From Manihot esculenta (Eukaryota; Streptophyta; Magnoliopsida; Malpighiales; Euphorbiaceae): a stretch of DNA of 64,000 bases. The notes under the pieces are model-generated. The model made no database searches. It saw nothing but the letters and a program-made list of their open reading frames with translations, and was not told where the DNA came from. Of the stretch, positions 8,465 through 21,296 are shown piece after piece. The stretch lies in NCBI RefSeq assembly GCF_001659605.2, contig NW_025215482.1, positions 574,135-638,134 on the forward strand, read 5' to 3'. The position numbers and the translations under genes are program-made. Every line of letters starts with the position of its first letter. Positions within the stretch are counted from its first letter, which is position 1.

Positions 8465-11400
8465 ATAGCTTCCATCCCAAACACTGCCAAGTCTATGACC
8501 CAAGTTACATCCAGTGCCCGATTTCGGCCTAATAGCTTCCATCCCAAAAACTGCCAAGTCTATCACCCATGTTACATCCGGTGCTCGATTTCGGCCGAAT
8601 AGCTTCCATCCCAAAAACTGCCAAGTCTATCACCCATGTCACATCCGGTGCCCAATTTCGGCCTAATAGCTTCCATCCCAAAAACTTCGAAGTCTATCAC
8701 CCATGTTACATCCTGTGCCCGATTTCGGCCTAATAGCGTCCATCCCAAAACACTGCCAAGTCTATCACCCATGTTACATCCGGTGCCCGATTTCGTCCTA
8801 ATAGCTTCCATCCAAAACACTGCCAAGTCTATCACCCATGTTACATCCGGTGCCCGATTTCGGCCTAATAGCTTCCATCCCAAATACTGCCAAGTCTATG
8901 ACCCATGTTACATCCGGTGCCGGATTTCGGCCTAATAGCTTCCATCCCAAACACTGCCAAGTCTATCACCCATGTTACATCCGGTGCCCGATTTCGTCCT
9001 AATAGCTTCCATCCAAAACACTGCCAAGTCTATCACCCATGTTACATCCGGTGCCCGATTTCGGCTTAATAGCTTCAATCCCAAACACTGCCAAGTCTAT
9101 CACCCATGTTACATCCGGTGCCTGATTTCCGCCTAATAGCTTCCATCCCAAAAACTGCCAAGTCTATCACCCATGTTACATCCGGTGCCCGATTTCGGTC
9201 TAATCGCTTCCATCCCAAAAACTTCCAAGTCTATCACCCATGTTACATCCGATGCCCGATTTCGGCCTAATAGCTTCCATCCCAAAAACTACCAACTCTA
9301 TCACCCATGTTACATCCGGTGCTCGATTTCGGCCTAATAGCTTCCATCCCAAAAACTGCCAAGTCTATCACCCATGTTACATCCGGTGCCTGATTTTGGC
9401 CTAATAGCTTCCATCCTAAAAACTGGCAAGTCTATCACCCATGTTACTTCCGGTGCCCGATTTCGGTCTAATAGCTTCCATCCCGAAAACTGGAAAGTCT
9501 ATCATCCATGTTACATTCGGTGCCCGATTTCGGCCTAATAGCTTCCAACCCAAAAACTGCCAAGTCTATCACCAATGTTATATCCGGTGCCTGATTTCGG
9601 CCTAATAGCTTCCATCCCAAAAACTGCCAAGTCTATTACCCATGTTACATCCGGTGCCCGATTTCGGCCTAATAGCTTCCATCCCAAAAACTTCCAAGTC
9701 TATCACCCATGTTACATCCGGTGCCCGATTTCGGCCTAATAGCTTCCATCCCAAACACTGCCAAGTCTATGACCCATGTTACATTCGGTGCCCGATTTCG
9801 GCCTAATAGCTTCCATCCCAAACACTGCCAAGTCTATCACCCATGTTACATCCGGTGCCCGATTTCGTCCTAATAGCTTCCATCCGAAACAGTGCCAAGT
9901 CAATCACCCATGTTACATCCGGTGCCCGATTTCGGCCTAATAGCTTCCATCCCAAACACTGCCAAGTCTATCACCCATGTTACATTCGGTGCCCGATTTC
10001 GTCCTAATAGCTTCCATCCCAAACACTGCCAAGTCTATCACCCATGTTACATCCTGTGCCCGATTTCGGCCTAATAGCTTCCATCCCAAAACACTGGCAA
10101 GTCTATCACCCATGTTACATCCGGTGCCCGATTTCGTCCTAATAGCTTCCATCCAAAACACAGCCAAGTCTATCACCCATGTTACATCCGGTGCCCGATT
10201 TCGGCCTAATAGCTTCCATCCCAAACACTGCCAAGTCTATCACCCATGTTACATCCGGTGCCCGATTTCGTCCTAATAGCTTCCATCCCAAACACTGCCA
10301 AGTCTATCACCCATGTTACATCCGGTGCCCGATTTCGTCCTAATAGCTTCCATCCCAAACACTGCCAAGTCTATCACCCATGTTACATCCTGTGCCCGAT
10401 TTCGGCCTAATAGCTTCCATCCCAAAACACTGCAAGTCTATCACCCATGTTACATCCGGTGCCCGATTTCGGCCTAATAGCTTCCATCCCAAAAACTGCC
10501 AAGTCTATCACCCATGTTACATCCGGTGCCCGATTTCGGCCTAATAGCTTCCATCCCAAAAACTGCCAAGTCTATCACCCATGTTACATCCGGTGCCCGA
10601 TTTCGGCCTAATAGCTTCCATCCCAAACACTGCCAAGTCTATCACCCATGTTACATCCGGTGCCCGATTTCGTCCTAATAGCTTCCATCCCAAACACTGC
10701 CAAGTCTATCACCCATGTTACATCCGGTGCCCGATTTCGGCCTAATAGCTTCCATCCCAAACACTGCCAAGTCTATCACCCATGTTACATCCGGTGCCCG
10801 ATTTCGTCCTAATAGCTTCCATCCCAAACACTGCCAAGTCTATCACCCATGTTACATCCTGTGCCCGATTTCGGCCTAATAGCTTCCATCCCAAAACACT
10901 GGCAAGTCTATCACCCATGTTACATCCGGTGCCCGATTTCGTCCTAATAGCTTCCATCCAAAACACAGCCAAGTCTATCACCCATGTTACATCCGGTGCC
11001 CGATTTCGGCCTAATAGCTTCCATCCCAAACACTGCCAAGTCTATGACCCATGTTACATCCGGTGCCCGATTTCGGCCTAATAGCTTCCATCCCAAAACC
11101 TGCCAAGTCCATCACCCATGTTACATCCGGTGCTCGATTTCGGCCTAATAGCTTCCATCCCAAAAACTGCCAAGTCTATCACCCATGTCACATCCGGTGC
11201 CCAATTTCGGCCTAATAGCTTCCATCCCAAAAACTTCCAAGTCTATCACCCATGTTACATCCTGTGCCCGATTTCGGCCTAATAGCGTCCATCCCAAAAC
11301 ACTGCCAAGTCTATCACCCATGTTACATCCGGTGCCCGATTTCGTCCTAATAGCTTCAATCCCAAACACTGCCAAGTCTATCACCCATGTTACATCCGGT

Positions 11401-12141
11401 GCCCGATTTCTGCCTAATAGCTTCCATCCCAAAAACTGCCAAGTCTATCACCCATGTTACATCCGGTGCCCGATTTCGGTCCTAATAGCTTCCATCCCAA
11501 AAACATCCAAGTCTATCACCCATGTTACATCCGATGCCCGATTTCGGCCTAATAGCTTCCATCCCAAAAACTACCAAGTCTATCACCCATGTTACATCCG
11601 GTGCCCGATTTCGGCCTAATAGCTTCCATCCCAAAAACTGCCAAGTCTATCACCCATGTTACATCCGGTGCCCGATTTCGGCCTAATAGCTTCCATCCCA
11701 AAAACTGGCAAGTCTATCACCCATGTTACATCCGGTGCCCGATTTCGGCCTAATAGCTTCCATCCCAAAAACTGGCAAGTCTATCACCATGTTACATCCG
11801 GTGCCCGATTTCGGCCTAATAGCTTCCATCCCAAAAACTGCCAAGTCTATCACCCATGTTACATCCGGTGCCTGATTTCGGCCTAATAGCTTCCATCCCA
11901 AAAACTGCCAAGTCTATTACCCATGTTACATCCGGTGCCCGATTTCGGCCTAATAGCTTCCATCCCAAAAACTGCCAAGTCTATCACCCATGTTACATCC
12001 GGTGCCCGATTTCGGCCTAATAGCTTCCATCCCAAAAACTGCCAAGTCTATCACCCATGTTACATCCGGTGCCCGATTTCGTCCTAATAGCTTCCATCCC
12101 AAACACTGCCAAGTCTATCACCTATGTTACATCCGGTGCCC
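8465..12141 (+). repeat. 67-bp satellite array A (about 55 monomers)
   Basis: Tandem monomers of 67 bp (some 68) with landmarks AATAGCTTCCATCCC, CTGCCAAGTCTATCACCC, ATGTTACATCCGGTGCCC and GATTTCG(G/T)CCT; about 51% G+C. Variation is high for this window, with frequent CTTCC, CTGG and CTACC replacements in the CTGCC segment. The segment at about 8.5-8.95 kb recurs near 11.1-11.5 kb (offset about 2549 bp, 38 monomers), so whole blocks were duplicated. Reading frames of 60-144 codons on both strands follow from the repeat and are not genes. Confidence 0.97.
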
Positions 12142-13153
12142 TGTAATACCCGGCTAGACCCCGGTATCGGAATTCCTACGTTCCGGCGGATTTTCCGTTG
12201 GAAGTCGGGATTCGAGGATTTCGGAGCTTGCCCTAAGGGTATAAGAAAGGTTTTTAAGATGTTTTTTAAGTGTTTTTATCATGTTTGCATGTTTTGAGTT
12301 AAGAAAATTGAGTTTTGAAATGAAAAGGCCAAGGGGACAAAAGCCAGGTTCGGCCGCCGAAGGTGAAGTTCGGCCGCCGAAAGTTGCATGGGTTCGCATG
12401 CACGTTAGGCCGCCGAAGGAAGAGTCGGTTGGCCACTACAAAAGCCCCTTTGCCCGAGACTCGAGTGTTAACACACTGTTTTTGGGTCAAAGGTGGGTTT
12501 AACCTCTCCTTGGTGTGATTTTTCATGTTTTCCTCAAATCTTGCATGTTTTCACATGTTTTGAGCTTTGTATTAGAGATTTGAGCAAAAGGAAGCAAAGT
12601 TGAGCACTTGGAGACTTTGATTGAGTTTTCCCCCATCTCCAAGCTTGGATCCTCAATCCTCTAGTTCTTCAAGAGGTAAGCATGGATCCTCACCTCCCCT
12701 TATGTTTAAAGCAAGTTTTAAGCAGTTTTGAAGAGTTTATGGCATGTTTTGGGGTATAAGCATGAGTTTGAGCATATGTTGCTCATATGCGTTTTGTTGT
12801 TGTTTTTGGGGCTTGAACTAGTTTTTAGGCCTCTATATGCATGAGTTATGTTATATGTTAGTTGAGAAGTGTTGGTATGCATGTTATGGGTGGTTGATAG
12901 GATTTGGAGGCTGAGAGCATGAGTTGTGCTCGGATTCTGCCTTTCTGGAGAATCCAGGTTCGGCCGCCGAAGCAAGGTTCGGCCGCCGAAGCAAGGTTCG
13001 GCCGCCGAACCCCTTGAGGAGGCAGTTTCGGCTGCCAAAACCTTGCCCCCGAAAGCTAGGCTTTTGGGTGAGAAAGGGGCTTTCGGCCGCCGAAAGAGGG
13101 AGTTCGGCCGCCGAAAGTGCATGAGTTTCGTCTCTGGATGAGACTTTCGGCCG
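12142..13153 (+). repeat. E1-family LTR, 5' part, running into an assembly gap
   Basis: Starts TGTAATACCCGG and matches 6203-7214 with roughly six differences by eye (for example GTCG to TTCG near 12218 and CTGCCGAA to CCGCCGAA near 12411). The left flank is satellite ending TGCCC, so it is an independent insertion. The gap begins inside the palindrome cluster and satellite resumes after it, so this is either a solo LTR or a full element lost in the gap. It inserted in the same orientation as E1. Confidence 0.92.
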
Positions 13154-14153
13154 NNNNNNNNNNNNNNNNNNNNNNNNNNNNNNNNNNNNNNNNNNNNNNN
13201 NNNNNNNNNNNNNNNNNNNNNNNNNNNNNNNNNNNNNNNNNNNNNNNNNNNNNNNNNNNNNNNNNNNNNNNNNNNNNNNNNNNNNNNNNNNNNNNNNNNN
13301 NNNNNNNNNNNNNNNNNNNNNNNNNNNNNNNNNNNNNNNNNNNNNNNNNNNNNNNNNNNNNNNNNNNNNNNNNNNNNNNNNNNNNNNNNNNNNNNNNNNN
13401 NNNNNNNNNNNNNNNNNNNNNNNNNNNNNNNNNNNNNNNNNNNNNNNNNNNNNNNNNNNNNNNNNNNNNNNNNNNNNNNNNNNNNNNNNNNNNNNNNNNN
13501 NNNNNNNNNNNNNNNNNNNNNNNNNNNNNNNNNNNNNNNNNNNNNNNNNNNNNNNNNNNNNNNNNNNNNNNNNNNNNNNNNNNNNNNNNNNNNNNNNNNN
13601 NNNNNNNNNNNNNNNNNNNNNNNNNNNNNNNNNNNNNNNNNNNNNNNNNNNNNNNNNNNNNNNNNNNNNNNNNNNNNNNNNNNNNNNNNNNNNNNNNNNN
13701 NNNNNNNNNNNNNNNNNNNNNNNNNNNNNNNNNNNNNNNNNNNNNNNNNNNNNNNNNNNNNNNNNNNNNNNNNNNNNNNNNNNNNNNNNNNNNNNNNNNN
13801 NNNNNNNNNNNNNNNNNNNNNNNNNNNNNNNNNNNNNNNNNNNNNNNNNNNNNNNNNNNNNNNNNNNNNNNNNNNNNNNNNNNNNNNNNNNNNNNNNNNN
13901 NNNNNNNNNNNNNNNNNNNNNNNNNNNNNNNNNNNNNNNNNNNNNNNNNNNNNNNNNNNNNNNNNNNNNNNNNNNNNNNNNNNNNNNNNNNNNNNNNNNN
14001 NNNNNNNNNNNNNNNNNNNNNNNNNNNNNNNNNNNNNNNNNNNNNNNNNNNNNNNNNNNNNNNNNNNNNNNNNNNNNNNNNNNNNNNNNNNNNNNNNNNN
14101 NNNNNNNNNNNNNNNNNNNNNNNNNNNNNNNNNNNNNNNNNNNNNNNNNNNNN
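13154..14153. other. Assembly gap of exactly 1000 N
   Basis: A round-number run of N with no sequence information. True size is unknown. Reading frames reported across it are artefacts. Confidence 0.99.
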
Positions 14154-16586
14154 CGGTGCCCGATTTCGTCCTAATAGCTTCCATCCCAAACACTACCAAG
14201 TCTATCACCAATGTTACATCCGGTGCCCGATTTCGTCCTAATAGCTTCCATCCCAAACACTGCCAAGTCTATCACCCATGTTACATCCTGTGCCCGATTT
14301 CGGCCTAATAGCTTCCATCCCAAAACACTTGCAAGTCTATCAGCCATGTTACATCCGGAGCCCGATTTCGTCCTAATAGTTTCCATCCAAAACACAGCCA
14401 AGTCTATCACCCATGTGACATCCGGTGCCCGATTTTGGCCTAATAGCTTCCATCCCAAACACTGCCAAGTCTATGACCCATGTTACATCCGGTGCCCGAT
14501 TTCGTCCTAATAGCTTCCATCCAAAACACTGCCAAGTCTATCACCCATGTTACATCCGGTGCCCGATTTCGTCCTAATAGCTTCCATCCCAAAAACTGCC
14601 AAGTCTATCCCCCATGTTACATTCGATGCTCGATTTCAGCCTAATAGCTTCCATCCGAAAAACTGCCAAGTCTATCCCCCATGTTACATCCGATGCTCGA
14701 TTTCAGCCTAATAGCTTCCATCCCAAAAACAGCCAAGTATATCACCCATGTTACAACCGGTGCCCGATTTCGGCCTAATAGCTTCCATCCCGAAAACTGG
14801 AAAGTCTATCACCCATGTTACATCCGGTGCCCGATTTCGGCCTAATAGCTTCCATCGCAAAAACTGCCAAGTCTATCACCCATGTTACATCCAGTGCCCG
14901 ATTTCGGCCTAATAGCTTTCATCCCAAAAACTGCCAAGTCTATCACCCATGTTACATCCGGTGCCCGATTTCGTCCTAATAGCTTCCATCCCAAACACTG
15001 CCAAGTCTATCACCTATGTTATATCTGGTGCCCGATTTAGGACTAATAGCTTCCATCCCAAAAACTGGCAAGTCTAGCACCTATGTTACATCTGGTGCCC
15101 GATTTCAGCCTAATAGCTTCCATACCAAAAACTAGACAGTCTATCACCCATGTTACATCCTGTGCCCGATTTCGGCCTAATAGCTTCCATCCCAAAACAC
15201 TGGCAAGTCTATCACCCATGTTACATCCGGTGCCCGATTTCGTCCTAAATGCTTCCATCCAAAACACAGCCAAGTCTATCACCCATGTTACATCCGGTGC
15301 CCGATTTCGGCCTAATAGCTTCTATCCCAAACACTGCCAAGTCTATGACCCATGTTACATCCGATGCCCGATTTCGGCCTAATAGCTTCCATCCCAAACA
15401 CTGCCAAGTCTATCACCCATGTTACATCCGGTGCCCGATTTCGTCCTAATGGCTTCCATCCAAAACACTGCCAAGTCTATCACCCATGTTACATCCTGTG
15501 CCCGATTTCGGCCTAATAGCTTCCATCCCAAAACACTGGCAAGTCTATCATCCATGTTACATCCGGTGCCCGATTTCGTCCTAATAGCTTCCATCCAAAA
15601 CACAGCCAAGTCTATCACCCATGTTACATCCGGTGCCCGATTTCGGCCTAATAGCTTCCATCCCAAACACTGCCAAGTCTATGACCCATGTTACATCCGG
15701 TGCCCGATTTCGTCCTAATAGCTTCCATCCCAAACACTGCCAAGTCTATCACCCATGTTACATCCGGTGCCCGATTTCGTCCTAATAGCTTCCATCCCAA
15801 ACACTGCCAAGTCTATCACCCATGTTACATCCTGTGCCCGATTTCGGCCTAATAGCTTCCATCCCAAAACACTGGCAAGTCTATCACCCATGTTACATCC
15901 GGTGCCCGATTTCGTCCTAATAGCTTCCATCCAAAACACAGCCAAGTCTATCACCCATGTGACATCCGGTGTCCGATTTCGGCCTAATAGCTTCCATCCC
16001 AAACACTGCCAAGTCTATGACGCATGTTACATCCGGTGCCCGATTTCGTCCTAATAGCTTCCATCCAAAACACAGCCAAGTCTATCACCCATGTGACATC
16101 CGGTGCCCGATTTCGGCCTAATAGCTTCCATCCCAAACACTGCCAAGTCTATGACGCATGTTACATCCGGTGCCCGATTTCGTCCTAATAGCTTCCATCC
16201 AAAACACTGCCAAGTCTATCACCCATGTTACATCCGATGCCCGATTTCGGCCTAATAGCTTCCATCCCAAACACTGCCATGTCTATGACCCATGTTACAT
16301 CCGGTGCCCGATTTCGTCCTAATAGCTTCCATCCAAAACACTGCCAAGTCTATCACCCATGTTACATCCGGTGCCCGATTTCGTACTAATAGCTTCCATC
16401 CCAAAAACTGCCAAGTCTATCCCCCATGTTACATCCGATGCTCGATTTCAGCCTAATAGCTTCCATCCCAAAAACAGCCAAGTATATCACCCATGTTACA
16501 TCCGGTGCCCGATTTCGGCCTAATAGCTTCCATCGTAAAAACTGCCAAGTCTATCACCCATGTTACATCCAGTGCCCGATTTCGGC
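14154..16586 (+). repeat. 67-bp satellite array B (about 36 monomers)
   Basis: Forward monomers rich in the five-monomer, 336-bp unit. Its diagnostic order is a normal monomer, one with CCTGTGCCC plus CACTGGCAAG (68 bp), one with CCAAAACACAGCC, one with TCTATGACCC, then a normal one. From 14154 to about 16380 it matches 26176 to about 28403. It ends in TTCGGC, where E2 interrupts it. Confidence 0.97.
16582..16586. other. Left target-site duplication of E2 (TCGGC)
   Basis: TCGGC flanks the left LTR end and recurs directly at 24107-24111. This 5-bp duplication defines a single, complete insertion into the satellite. Confidence 0.95.
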
Positions 16587-19396
16587 TGTAACAGCCCGGA
16601 AACCGGTACCCCTCTGTAGCGGCTCCGACCTGCTCGGCGCTAGGATTCAGATCGGCTTAAGGCCGCCGGAACCCGTAGCAAGCCTCTAAACATCCTGAAA
16701 CTCTAGGTATAATCCCATACATGATCAACATTTTCATAAAACTTAAGCTTTGGTCTCATAAAAACCTTTAAACTTGTTTTCTTTACCTCAGCTTGACCTA
16801 TGCATGAAAACATAGAACCTCATACCAGATGGGTCATCAAGCTTGCTTTAAAACATATCCGCTTTGGGTCAAGGGATTGGAACCCTTTCTTCCCTCACGG
16901 GCCATTCAAAACTCATAACATTTAAAACATTTTCTCAAGATCATGCATAACAAAAAGGGATTTACCAACACTCTAGGCAAAGCACAATTCTATACATCTC
17001 ATGCTACAACACATGACATATCTATACTTTCTTAACTTGGCTCTATCTCTTTATAACATTACTCTTTACTCTTTCCATTCATCATATTCTTATTATACAT
17101 AAGGACCATACATCAAGTCCATCTATCATGTCCATATATCATCATGCTCATGTCCACCACTAAACTATACAAGCAAAATAAACATACATAGCATTACATA
17201 ACATATCATTTCTTTACAACTTACATTACATACTATCTCCATAAACATATACAATAAGCATCTCTCCTTTCTACGAACACATAAACATAACTAAGCTATT
17301 ACAACCAAACATGGCAACCCATGCTTGAACCTCTTCTATCCCATAGCTTACTCTGACTGAACTCAGGCTACTTACTCTGGCTTGACATACTCTGGCTTAC
17401 TTACTCTGGCCCTGCAAAACTGGGGGTAAGGGAATGGGGTGAGCTACAAGAGCCCAGTGAGTAGAAACAGAGAAAAACATTTGATTTAGTTCCTCCATTT
17501 TTAGGTATATTATTATGCCTTTTATTGTTCCACCCTTTTTATGTATTTTATTATAAAGACATTTTATTCAATTCAATTATTCTTCTTATTCATGCATTCA
17601 TGAAATGCGTCATATCACAATTATATCACAACAAACATCTCACCCCCGCTTGAGTTCATGCTAGCAAATCTCTTCCTCTTGCGGGTGATTTTTGAGGGTT
17701 CACGTAACGTCCTTCCCCTCAGGGTTAGACATGACCCCAACGTTCCCTCTGTCAAAACTTGGCCCCGAAGGAGCTCTCATGGGGCTTTCCTACATGTACT
17801 CGCCCGATTGACAAAGACTCATTGACAGACTTGCGGGCTATTGAGGTCGCCTTGGTCCACCCATCACATCATATACATAGCACATTATACAATGCGTCAC
17901 CTTCGTGAAACTAGTGCAATCATCCTATAACATATAAACATGGTGCATGGGCATGATGAACTAGTGCAAACATCCTATTACATAACATGATGTATGAGTA
18001 TGCTTTATACATTAAAATTTCTTAAAGTAAAACATTAAGTTTAGTTCTACTCACCTGAAGCCTCTGCTCAACAAACTCAGGGTCAACTAGCACTGAGGCT
18101 AGACACCTCTCCTCGGGTCCAATCCTACACAGATGGACTCACATGAGGTACTAAACACATGCTAACAACTCATAAGAAACTCCCCAAAAACCCCTCTAAA
18201 CATCATAGAAATACGCATAGGAAAACAGCCATGAAAAGGCTGGACAGGCACTTTCGGCGGCACCTTCGGCGGCCGAAAGTCTCCTCCAGAGACGAAACTC
18301 GGGTAGGTTCGGCGGCACCTTCGGCGGCCGAACCCTCACTCCAGAGACGAAAGTCAGGCACTTTCGGCGGCCGAACATTACCTTCGGCGGCCGAAAGTCT
18401 GCTTTCAAGCCACAACTCCACTTTCGGGGGCAAGGTTAGGCGGCCAAACCTACGCATCCTCAGGCACGTTCGGCGGCCGAAACCACCTTCGGCGGCCGAA
18501 CCTGAGTTCATCAGAACTCCGCCTTCGTGCATACCAGCCTCCTAAACCTCACAAAACAACCCCAAACCTCACATACTCTCTCCCAAGCATGCATACACAC
18601 TCCCACAAGCAAAGAGAGCAAAGAAACTAGCTTAAACTCCTCAACACATCATCACATAACATACATTGGGCATCAAACCTATAAAAGCCTAAACATGCAT
18701 ATCTACCCATACTCAACCATATAACCTCCATAAAACTTACTTAAAACTTCTTAAAAACTCAAGGAAACAAAGATCTACACTTACCTCTTGAAGATCGAGG
18801 GTTGGTGCGATCCCTAACTCGGAGGTGTGGAGAATCCAAGCTCCAAAAGCTCCAAGCTCCCAAAACTTCTACTTTAGCTTCAAAACTTCAAACCAAGGGT
18901 AGATCTTATGAAAACTTGAAGGATTTTGAAGAGAAGACTCACAAGCAACCAAGGGAGGGCATACACTCACCTGAGCTCGGGAATGGGGAGAAAACTCGCC
19001 CATTTCCGATCTGAGGGCTCTTTATAGGTGGCCTGGTCATCAACCTTCGGCAGCCTAACGTGCCCCCTAAACTCATGCATGTTCGGCGGCCGAACCTCAC
19101 TTTCGGCGGCCGAACCTTGGCTTGCTCCCACAAGACTTTCGGAGGCCAAAGGCGCTCCCGAAGCCTTCACATGTTCGGCGGCCGAACTTCACTTTCGGCG
19201 GCCGAACCTGGCAAATGCCTCCTTGGTCTTTTCTCTTCAAAAACTCAACTCTTTTCTATTTAAAACCATAAAACACGTAAAAACATTTTAGAAAACCTTT
19301 CCTTTACCCTTGCTCTACCCCCCCCAAAGAGGATCCGACACCCGAGATTCCACCGGACGGTAGGAATTCCGATGTCTGAACGAGCGGGGTCTTACA
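16587..19396 (-). repeat. E2 3' LTR (2810 bp)
   Basis: On the element strand it starts TGTAAGACCCCG and ends CCGGGCTGTTACA. It has ten exact copies of TTCGGCGGCCGAA (plus strand): four upstream of the TATA site (19082, 19102, 19174, 19194) and six downstream (18265, 18320, 18363, 18383, 18469, 18488). Otherwise it has only patchy similarity to the E1 LTR. Short reading frames in it are by-products of the palindromes. Confidence 0.95.
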
Positions 19397-19434
19397 TTCT
19401 TCCCCCCTTACAGAACATTCGTCCCCGAATGTTC
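19397..19434 (-). other. E2 polypurine tract and preceding inverted repeat
   Basis: On the element strand AAGGGGGGAAGAA abuts the 3' LTR (plus 19397-19409). Just upstream is the same 22-bp inverted repeat seen in E1 (plus 19413-19434; arms GAACATTCG and CGAATGTTC, loop GGGA). Confidence 0.88.
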
Positions 19435-20129
19435 AAACAAAAACACAAACAAACAAAACCTCAAACTTGCGCTTGAACGCCACAAGCTTCTGCTGCGCTA
19501 CTCTGATCCTTCTCTCTTCTTTCTTCACTGATCTTACTTTTCTCTTCTGCTTTCTATTCTACTCTTACTCTTCTCTGCTATACTCTTACTCTCTGCAGGT
19601 ACCATCCCGAAAGGAAAGAGAGAAATGGTTACGGGTACTAAGCACCACCTCTGAACCAAACTCTACCTCCCTGATTGATGGCCAACCTGACACTAGCCTG
19701 AAACCTCTGAACACTCGCTCTATCTATGGCACTAGGGCTGGTTCCTAGACCTGCCTACTCAGCTCACAAACCCGAGCTAGAACTCTCTACTAACCATTCC
19801 CATACACTCTACGAGCCTGACAGCTGACATCAAACTTCTAGGCAACCTACTTGGTCCCCTCTGAAGTCTACCTCAGACCCATCCTGCATTTCGATCCTGA
19901 CCACCTTGCGCTGCAGACGCAAGTATCACCAGCTCCACAAGTAGAAAACCAATCCATCCCCCGGCTGATATCCAGACACTCAAGTCTTGGACCTCATGCT
20001 CGGGTGGAAGGCATCTACCCTCATCGGACACTGGCCTGAATCTCAGTCACAGATGGATCCTATCCGGTCTACAAACCCAAAGAGAACACTCTACACCCAG
20101 AAGCTATCAACTCAACCTCTCAAAGGCTC
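19435..20129 (-). pseudogene. E2 decayed protease region and 3' interior
   Basis: No long frame. Read on the minus strand, about 19770-20129 still aligns with the E1 protease region: GTAGATGCCTTCCA, GGGATGGATTGG (the GMDW motif), CTGCAG...AAGGT and the TCAGGCTCGTAG stretch occur in the same order, with frameshifts and stops. Between there and the polypurine tract (about 19435-19760) is AG-rich sequence I do not recognise. RT, RNase H and integrase are missing. Confidence 0.6.
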
Positions 20130-20789
20130 CTAGAGCAACAACAGAAAAGGGAAACACACTAGAGCACAAACACACACATCAGAACATGAACAAGTGAGCG
20201 TACCTGGCATCACTGCGTTCGATGTGTCTGCTCCCCTTCCTGGAACACTGGCTTGAGCCACATCACCTGCAGCTCGCTGCTGGGACCACACTCTCCTGGG
20301 CGCAGTAGGACAATCACGTGCGAAGTGCCCTTCCTGTCCGCACCTGAAGCATGCCGTTGTCCCAACTCGACAAGGCCCTCTGTGCAACCTTCCGCACCTC
20401 AAACATCTTGTAGGACCTCGGCCAAAACTCGAGCCATCTTCAGCATCAAGCCTAAACCTCTTCCACAGCCTACCCTTCCTAGTCTTGCCCCATTGCTTAG
20501 GGGCTCTGGCTCTTCCCCACTTTCTACCTCTCTTGGTAGCTGTACTCAGCATGGAGGGATCAACTTCTCCTGAACTTGAACTCTTAGAATCCTTAGACTT
20601 TTCCATACTTTCCTCATCCATGTTCACTTGCAAACTAACATCCCTCCTCTGCACCATAACTTCTCTGCAGACTTCTACAGACCTTTCAGGGTCTCTTGCT
20701 CTGTCTTCTCCACCTGACCTTGCAAGGGGAAAAGGCTCACTTTCCCACTCAGATGGATCTGACTCCATAGAGCTCCTAGCACCTTGCAT
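20130..20789 (-). CDS. E2 shortened Gag (nucleocapsid-type zinc knuckles only)
   Basis: 219 codons. The start chosen is the ATG at 20789 (MQGARSSMES...), because it lies ten bases after an acceptor-like TTTCAG exactly as in E1; an in-frame ATG twelve codons upstream is less likely. The N-terminus is acidic and Ser/Glu-rich, and the middle is strongly basic (KRGRKWGRARAPKQWGK, then KGRLWKRFR). Two cysteine motifs follow: CLRCGRLHRGPC and the CCHC knuckle CFRCGQEGHFARDC. The capsid-like domain present in E1 Gag (about 160 residues) is missing between the N-terminus and the basic part. The last ~35 residues run into protease remnants (ADTSNAVMPG...) and end in a hydrophobic frame-shifted tail. 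It could bind RNA but is unlikely to form particles alone. The frame is intact in this young element. Confidence 0.7.
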   Translation of the reverse strand: MQGARSSMESDPSEWESEPFPLARSGGEDRARDPERSVEVCREVMVQRRDVSLQVNMDEESMEKSKDSKSSSSGEVDPSMLSTATKRGRKWGRARAPKQWGKTRKGRLWKRFRLDAEDGSSFGRGPTRCLRCGRLHRGPCRVGTTACFRCGQEGHFARDCPTAPRRVWSQQRAAGDVAQASVPGRGADTSNAVMPGTLTCSCSDVCVCALVCFPFLLLL

Positions 20790-21282
20790 CTCAGCTTGTC
20801 TGAAACACAACAGGCACACAAGCACACATAAGCATCACATCATATCATGTGGTCCATGACAAACACATGAACTCACAACACATAGCATAGCATCATATCA
20901 TATAGTCCATGTGATAAACACATGACCCCTCAAGCAACATATATCATGGATGAACCTGTCACCTACAGTCTACAACATAGCAGAACATGCCATGACCAAC
21001 TGTGCCAAGGGCCACACCTGGTCGCTCAGCCCATCTCATATCAGTACATATCATGCTATCTCACAGCTAAGGGACTATCAACATCCATAATACAACATAA
21101 ATGCACATGCATCACACATGGCATTACACATCATCATACAAGACAGGACTCGACATCCTATCCTAGTGGACATGATCTTACTCTTAATCTTTCTTAATGT
21201 GCTTGCCCTCCTAACATCTAGCACAACCTCTTTCCGATGTCTGAGCACCTTCGCATCAAACACCGTACTATTGAGGCCCTAT
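20790..21282 (-). other. E2 untranslated leader
   Basis: Non-coding, between PBS and gag on the minus strand. It shares ordered blocks with the E1 leader (842-1112), including GTACGGTGT, CATCGGAAAGAGGTTGT and GATCATGTCCACTAGGAT, with short insertions. An acceptor-like TTTCAG (plus 20800-20805) precedes the gag ATG. Likely carries packaging signals recognised by an E1-like Gag (inference). Confidence 0.7.
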
Positions 21283-21294
21283 GCTCTGATACCA
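21283..21294 (-). other. E2 primer binding site (tRNA-iMet type)
   Basis: GCTCTGATACCA on the plus strand is TGGTATCAGAGC on the element strand, two bases from the 5' LTR end. Confidence 0.93.
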
Positions 21295-21296
21295 AC

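Noticed and set aside
8465..12141. CRISPR-like repeat array
   Set aside because: Repeats are head-to-tail 67-bp units with no unique spacers, in plant DNA with retrotransposons; it is satellite.
8465..12141. CENP-B box in the satellite monomer
   Set aside because: The stretch CCGATTTCGG is a small inverted repeat, but the monomer does not match the CENP-B box consensus.
12718..14256. Frames of 370-510 codons spanning N runs (also at 37542-38824 and 62633-63884)
   Set aside because: Composed almost wholly of unknown bases.
18159..19291. Possible small genes in E2 and E1 LTRs (frames rich in FGGRT, SAAE, RRPK)
   Set aside because: They translate the TTCGGCGGCCGAA palindromes in different frames, overlap on both strands and are in LTRs.
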